A stretch of DNA of 64,000 nucleotides from Glomus cerebriforme (lineage: Eukaryota; Glomeromycota; Glomeromycetes; Glomerales; Glomeraceae). A program made the translations under genes and the position numbers. The DNA is taken from contig QKYT01000284.1 in assembly GCA_003550305.1 (NCBI GenBank), positions 11,629 through 75,628 on the forward strand, in the 5' to 3' direction. The notes under the pieces are model-generated. The model had not been told where the DNA came from. It saw only the letters and a list, made by a program, of their open reading frames with translations, and did no database searches. Each line of letters starts with the position of its first letter. The first letter of the stretch is position 1. This document shows positions 58,127 through 64,000 of the stretch, in pieces.

Positions 58127-60106
58127 TCAAATATTAATAACTAAACCACCTTCATGATTTTCTACACATTTAGTTCCGAAATCATTACACAATGATTTCA
58201 TTTTATCAATTAACCATTCATAATCTGATTCCTCCTCTTTTTTTTCCAACAAATTTACTTGTAAAAGATCGATTTTTTTTGGATGCAAATCAATTTTGGT
58301 AAATTTAATATGTTTTGCAGGTGTGACTGACAAATGAAGCGTGTAAATAAACCCTAAATCGTTTCGAAATTCTATTGTTGTCCATTAAAAAAGAATAAGT
58401 ATAATTGTAATCTCGGTTTTGATTAGATACAAAACGATATTTACCTGGATTCACCAAATAATCATTCACAAAATCTATTAATGAAAAAGTGATTTTTAAT
58501 AAATTCGATGCATAAAATAATTGAAAAAGAGTACTGTACTTTGCATTAGTACTTACCACCACATCCATAAAATATTGGTTTACCTTTATAAATTTCAATT
58601 CCTTGTATATGAAGACTTGAATGTCCATGAATAACATCAACACCCTTTTGAATACATAAAATTATTTTTCAGTTAAGTTTGAAAATAAAACACTTAAAAA
58701 ATTACGCGTTCTAGTATTCTTACAGCGTCAATTAATCTTCTAGCAAAGTTAACTAAAGTATATCGAGGTTTCCAAGAAGAATTTTGGCTGAAACGTAATG
58801 AGACAACTATCAAATCAACATATTTACGATATTTTTGTACTTGATTTTGAAATTCTAATAAATTTTGTGAAGAAACCGGACTAATAAAATAAAGGCCTGC
58901 ATGTTCTTTTGGAGATCGAATGTTCTATATAAATTAATTATTTAGAAATATTTTTGTTAGATACGTAAAAAAAAATAAATAAATAAATAAAATAAAAATA
59001 AAATAAAATAAAATAAATGGTCAAATTTTTACATACAGGAATTGGAATATGACATTTTCCAGAATTTTTGTAACATGAAGACCATTCTTGTGGATGATCC
59101 GCCGCAGAAAAGCAAGCAATTTGCAAAGTAGTTCCTATAATTCATCACATATATATGTATGTAAAAAGGAATATTTATAATTTATTTAATGAGTCAAAAA
59201 TGATTTTTAAAAATGCGCGTTTAAGATATACCATCGTGAGCATTAATGTTAACAATACAAGGATCCATAGCTTGTTCTTTAAAATCACCAACACCAGCAT
59301 AATTAATTTGATTATCGTTTAAAGTTTTGATAGTTTCTCTATAACCTGCATAACCATAATCAAGTATACGATCATTTGCTAAAGAAACGAATAATGGGCT
59401 AGAATTTGATACGTGAGAAAGGTTTGTTGATACAAATGAAGGTGTGAGCGGAAGAATATTTGAGAATTGTGGTGTTAAGAGTGTAAGTGCTTGAATGTGC
59501 TAATATAAAAATTCGGAGGAGATTAAAAGAGAAGATAAAGTCAAAAGAAAGAAAGAAAAGAAAGAATTTATAATTTATATGATGTTTTTGAAATTACCCG
59601 AGGAAAAAAACGAACATTTAATGATTTTGGCCATGTTTTAGATTCTGTTGTAATCGTCTAAAAATTATTTAAAGGAATTTAAGTATGAGTTTTTATCTCA
59701 ATTCAAAATTTAAATATTTAAAATATCTATCATTTATTTTTATCATTTACAGTTTCGAGATTTCCTAGTAATATAATAGATAGAAAAAAAATCATATAAA
59801 GTTTCATTAGCTGTGAGTCCGTAAAAAATTGTGCATAATGAAACATTTTGTAATTTACCAATGAAGAAATCAGCATCCTTATTCAAGACATCCAAAGTAT
59901 TTCCATAAGGATACCTATTATCATTAAAAATCAATTTTTTTTTTAAAAAAAATATAATGTTTGTTTTCTTTATTCCCAAAAAATGATATATACTTGTGTT
60001 TGTTTACGATATTACTGTGATTATTCTCAAACACCAATTGATTAATAAGTTGACCTAACATAATACCACCAACTAATGTTATTGAAAATTTTCCTGAAAT
60101 ATCCAT
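58127..60106 (-). CDS. CapA-family (PGA_cap) metallophosphatase-like protein, probably inactive
   Basis: Ten exons (60106-59994, 59914-59859, 59764-59751, 59657-59598, 59499-59232, 59134-59037, 58924-58724, 58644-58557, 58474-58445, 58371-58127) give 390 residues. Family blocks are in order: TLVGGIMLGQLINQLVF, YPYGNTLDVLNKDADFFIGNLE, SLANDRILDYGYAGYRETIK, AGVGDFKEQA, DLIVVSLRF, LIDAGVDVIHGHSSLHIQGIEIYKGKP. Exon 3 is a 14-nt microexon that completes the GNLET motif. In the usual CapA pattern the metal-site blocks read GDxML, NLE, NNH, HxG and GHxxH. Here the first Asp is Gly, NNH is NDR and HWG is RFS, while NLE and GHSS-H remain. Bacterial CapA acts in poly-gamma-glutamate capsule synthesis; the role in fungi is unknown. 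No signal peptide. Confidence 0.83.
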
Positions 60107-60955
60107 CTTCTATAAAGAAGAAATTAAAATTAGGTATTATTTCGCGGAAAAAGAGGTTTTTTTTATATAAGAAAAATAAATCATTACAAATCATTATATC
60201 ATTTTTACCACGGGAAATCTTCAATAATCATATTAGCTGAGTCGTGGTTTACGTTCAGTTTTCAATTTCTCAGCCAGCTTAACGGCTTAGTAGGGGAAAA
60301 ATGCGATACGATTAATTAGATACCATATCTTTAATTGGTTAATATAACCATCCATCTACTGTATCAGGATTAAATTTGTCAGAAAGATACATAAATCACG
60401 TGAAATACGTTAAAATGGCATGTATGGGAAATTTTTTTTTTCATTAATTTATTATTTTAGACATTTACGCCTTATCTAATTGAAATTTAGTTAAAGCATA
60501 CCGATTAGAGACGATGAATATAAATAACAAAGAACTGGATCATTCCATATAACGCCCATGTCGTTTGATGATGCGAGAACTTGTGAAATAGAGAGCAAAT
60601 TTAAAAGAATGATTCAGAAATAGACTCGATTGGTTATGACTTATGAAAGCGAATCAGATGAGAGAATGAAGGTTGTAGGTTACACTCTAAGCATATTTGG
60701 AATTATTGATGGTAAATATTTATTAAAATAGGAATTATTTTGTTTTACTTTTTCGAAATGTATTGTAATTTAAAAATTCAAAAAGGCTAGGTTGAATATC
60801 TCGTGCATAATTTTTTTATGTATGTATATATGATCCTTTGTAATTCGGGCCGATCAATAGGACTGAATTTATGATTTATAAGCAACCGTTGTTCCCATAA
60901 TACTTCTCAAACCACCCACTCTCTCATCGTTTTATAGAGTCTTATCCAAACAAAC
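60107..60955. other. divergent intergenic, CapA-like / fasciclin gene
   Basis: About 850 bp containing both promoters. No further gene seen. The last 100 bp before the fasciclin ATG has a CATCGTTTTATAGAG stretch but no clear TATA box. Confidence 0.5.
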
Positions 60956-63560
60956 ATGTTAAACATACGTATAATATTATTTTTCACATTTATACTTTCA
61001 CTCTTATCAAATCTTTCTGTTGCCAAAAAGACTATTACAGATGTACTTTACAGTCAGAAGAGGTTTAGTAAACTAGTTACAGCTTTGCAACGTACTAGAC
61101 TTCTACACGAAATCAATCGTTTAGAAACTGCAACTTTATTCGCACCTTCAAATGAAGCTTTCGATGATGACCCCCTTATGACTAGAGAACGTATGCTGTA
61201 CCATTTTCTTTTCGGAGAATTTAAAAAAGAAGAACTTCATGATGGACAGCTATTAGATACTCGTTTGGATATGGATGAAAAACTTGGTACTATTGGACAA
61301 AAAGTTAAAGTTGAAGTTGCTGATAATGAGATTTATGTTGGTAATGGAAGAGTTACAGACACTAATTTAGAAGCTGATAACGGTGAGTATAGCAAACCGG
61401 TAATTATAAATTTAAAATTTTGACAGATTTTATTTAAATACTTTGATATAAATCATAGGAATTATTCATGTAATCACCGAAGTGTTGGATACTCCTGTGG
61501 ACTTGTGTAAGTGAAAAATAAATAAATAGGAAAGATATAATCAATTTGCTTATTATTAATTAAATCGATTTATATTTTTTGTAGATACAACTTTGACTTC
61601 TATGGATCAACTTCAAGTTTTTTCCGAATACCTTCGTAAGAAAGAATTAGATGATCATTTGTCAAATGGAAATCATATTACTATATTTGCTCCAACAAAT
61701 GATGCCATAAAAAGTCAATTGAGTTTTCATGAAAGGGAATATTTGATGGGAGAATGTGGGGGTGGTTTAGATGATTTGGAATTATGGGTCAAAAATCATT
61801 TACATAATGATACAGTTTTATACTCGGAAGCATTTAAACTTGGAATTACAAAAGGTTTAAATTAATTCGTCTAATTTTAATTCGATTTAAGGAAATAATA
61901 TTTTTTATTAAATTTTCCTTTCCTATAGTTCCTACGATACGCGAAGAATATATAAAAGTTGAAAAAGATGAACAAGGCAACATGCGTGTTGCTGATGGAG
62001 ATGTGACATTTAGAGATTTATTGGCCGAAAATGGTATAAATTATTTATCATTTTAACGCTTGATTTTTTAACGTTATTAACATATTTTTCACTCATATAT
62101 TAGGTGTTGTTCATGTTATTACTAGTGCTGCAACGCCACATTCTCTTAAATTCACAACACATAAGTACCTTTGTGGGTTGAAAGCTACAAAATTTGTAGC
62201 GTCTATCATAAAACATGAATTGCAACATTATATAGAAAACACAAAAAACTCATCATATACAATATTAGCGCCGAGAGATGATCATTTGGATGAAAGTTTA
62301 ACATTGAGATATCACATTATAAAAGGAAAATATTTACCTTCAGATTTAACAGACGAGATGCTCATTAAGACTGAATTTACAACTGAAGAATTAAGAAATA
62401 ATAGTCAAAGAGCTACTGTGAATTTAATTCAAAAATGGGATAAAGATAAAGAAGATATTCAGAGGACCGAAATTCAATTCAATGGAATTAGTGTAATTGG
62501 TGACCCAATTGAAATTGGAAATGATATTATTTATATATTATCAAATACTATGACACCACCTCAATCTGTTATAAAAATTCTCCATGAAAATAGACAATTA
62601 TCTTCAATGAGTACTTATATTATGATCACTGGCATGATACAGAAGGTTAGATCAGCTAAAGGTATTACAATTATTGCACCATCAACGGAAGCGTTTACAC
62701 AACTAGGATTAATTAATCAATATTTAATACATCAAGATGCAAAAGATGAGTTAATATCCGTATTATTACATCATATAATTAATGAAACGATATATAGTGA
62801 AGATATATCAGAAGATGGAACAACATATTATACAATAGGTGGGGATCCAATTAAAATTTATAAGATGAATGATAATATATTTGTTAGTAATGCAAATGAT
62901 ACGTCAAAAGTTAGCAGAAAAGATGTATTAACTTCAACAGGAGTATTACATGTACTTGATAAAGTTATAACACCGCCAACATTACATATAACATTAGGCA
63001 AATTACTTAAAGGAATTAATGCCCAGACATTTTTAGATATTGTTGAAGCAGCCAATTTAACTGAATTAGTACAAGATCCATTAGAACCATTTACAATATT
63101 AGCACCAACAGAAGGTGCATTTAAAAAAATTAATGTGACTAAATTATTAGCGGATCCTGAGTTAGCAAGTAGATGGGCAAGATTACATATGATACCATCA
63201 ACGATTGATGAGTTGACAGATAATTATGAAGTACCCACATTATTATCAAATGATGCTAACTTGATTATTAAAAAAGATTTAAGAGGTAATTATAATATTG
63301 AAGTAAAAGGTTATTGGAGTTTTAAGGAAAAGGCCACATTATTAAGTAGTGGTAAAACTTGGAATGGTGGTGCTGTTTATGAAATAGATAAAGTTTTATT
63401 ACCTGAACATGTTACTCAGCATATTGGTAGTACATTTGCAGATATTACTATTGGTTCTGTATTATTTGGGTTTATTGTTATGAGTGGTGTTTATTGTTGG
63501 CATTTCTGGAATATCTGGAAAAGACAAAGTTATCAAGAAATTAGAAATGAAAATGAATAA
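60956..63560 (+). CDS. five-domain fasciclin (FAS1) cell-surface protein
   Basis: Five exons (60956-61382, 61459-61506, 61585-61854, 61929-62033, 62104-63560) give 768 residues. A signal peptide (IRIILFFTFILSLLSNLSVA) is followed by five FAS1 domains, each with its first motif: TLFAPSNEAF, TIFAPTNDAI, TILAPRDDHL, TIIAPSTEAF, TILAPTEGAF. The second-motif His is kept in each (YHFLFGEF, KNHLHND, RYHIIKG, LHHIINE, RLHMIP). Near the C-terminus one membrane span (TIGSVLFGFIVMSGVYCW) and a short basic tail follow, so it is type I membrane-bound, not GPI-anchored. FAS1 proteins act in adhesion; in plant-associated fungi a surface role at the wall is likely. The first four exon joints lie in or between the first two domains; the last three domains share one exon. 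Confidence 0.9.
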
Positions 63561-63883
63561 TAATTATTATTATTGAACCTTTTATGTCTACTTAAAAAAA
63601 TATATAATAAATATATGTTTAAGTTGATATTATTAATCATATAGCATTTTTTAATTTTTATTTTTATCATCGTATTTTATCTTTATTGTAAATAAATTTT
63701 TATTACTTATATTACATTTATTAAAAGCACAAATAAATCAAATAAAATTCAATTCTATTATAATTATTTTTTGTATAAGCGTATAATAACTTAAGTAATA
63801 AATAAGTGTTTGTTATAAAAATGTTTTTTATTCTTTCAAGATATTTAATATCTTGAGAGGTTTCTTAAAAAGAAAATTCCTAC
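63561..63883. other. convergent intergenic region
   Basis: About 320 bp of AT-rich 3' UTR-like sequence between the fasciclin stop and the stop of the right-edge gene. Nothing else seen. Confidence 0.5.
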
Positions 63884-64000
63884 TTAATCAAATGGTAACC
63901 TCTTAAAACTTCCTTCTTTCATATTCATTTGACTAGCACCAACGGCACTAGGAATTTTAATACCACAACAATCGGGAAATTCTTGTCCAAAAGCATGTAC
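63884..64000 (-). CDS. 3' end of an unrecognised gene, cut by window edge
   Basis: The last 38 codons and stop of a minus-strand gene: it reads HAFGQEFPDCCGIKIP, then GASQMNMKEGSFKRLPFD and TAA. The sequence is compact and coding-like (no stops, good amino-acid mix), but the family is not recognised. The rest lies beyond the window. Confidence 0.55.
   Translation of the reverse strand, partial: VHAFGQEFPDCCGIKIPSAVGASQMNMKEGSFKRLPFD

Noticed and set aside
58305..58643. Run-on frame through introns 8 and 9 of the CapA-like gene, ending SHTCKTY
   Set aside because: The spliced model gives the family C-terminus and an intact frame; the run-on frame does not.
1..64000. CRISPR arrays, bacterial operons, Shine-Dalgarno sites
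   Set aside because: The window is eukaryotic with spliceosomal introns; no array of spaced repeats was seen.

Overview
This window looks like nuclear DNA of an arbuscular mycorrhizal fungus of the Rhizophagus type (Glomeromycotina). It is very AT-rich, its genes are split by many short (about 60-100 nt) GT-AG introns, and it carries the protein kinase / Sel1-repeat paralogues and NWTSGN-type kinases that are strongly expanded in that lineage. That assignment is inference from gene content. The housekeeping proteins are clearly eukaryotic and fungal.

The window has two parts. Positions 1 to about 25.3 kb form an accessory compartment: five tyrosine-kinase-like (TKL-type) kinase loci, transposon debris and repeats. 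A kinase-Sel1 gene on the minus strand (14677-18778) has a decayed, inverted near-copy at 2254-4270, and an intact tandem relative lies between them (6986-10139). A zinc-ribbon kinase sits at 11860-13228. The most unusual gene is at 22237-25210: four tandem modules of [CxxC zinc ribbon + kinase N-lobe], one per exon, with identical phase-0 splice boundaries, followed by a single kinase C-lobe. A MITE-like element and a degenerate LINE/RNase H fragment lie at 19.4-20.7 kb.

Positions 26.2 to 49.7 kb are a dense block of conserved single-copy genes, mostly in translation and RNA metabolism: eIF3f, Rrb1/GRWD1 (60S assembly), a Caf16-like ABC ATPase, a PQ-loop membrane protein, RACK1, an unrecognised 13-exon fungal protein, HDDC3/MESH1, eIF2B-alpha (GCN3), mitoribosomal mL59, LSM1 and a large F-box protein. 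Two pairs are head-to-head with under 200 bp between starts (eIF3f/RRB1 and HDDC3/GCN3), and each short intergenic region holds a perfect palindrome.

Positions 49.7 to 56.7 kb form an almost gene-free, homopolymer- and microsatellite-rich stretch with a 592-base assembly gap. Then come an intronless gene of bacterial type (molybdenum-carrier/YpsA-like SLOG), a divergent CapA-family gene that has lost several metal-site residues, a five-domain fasciclin membrane protein, and the 3' end of an unrecognised gene at the right edge. Exon models were assembled by hand from splice sites and reading-frame continuity. Where the exon lengths were summed, the total is a multiple of three unless stated otherwise.
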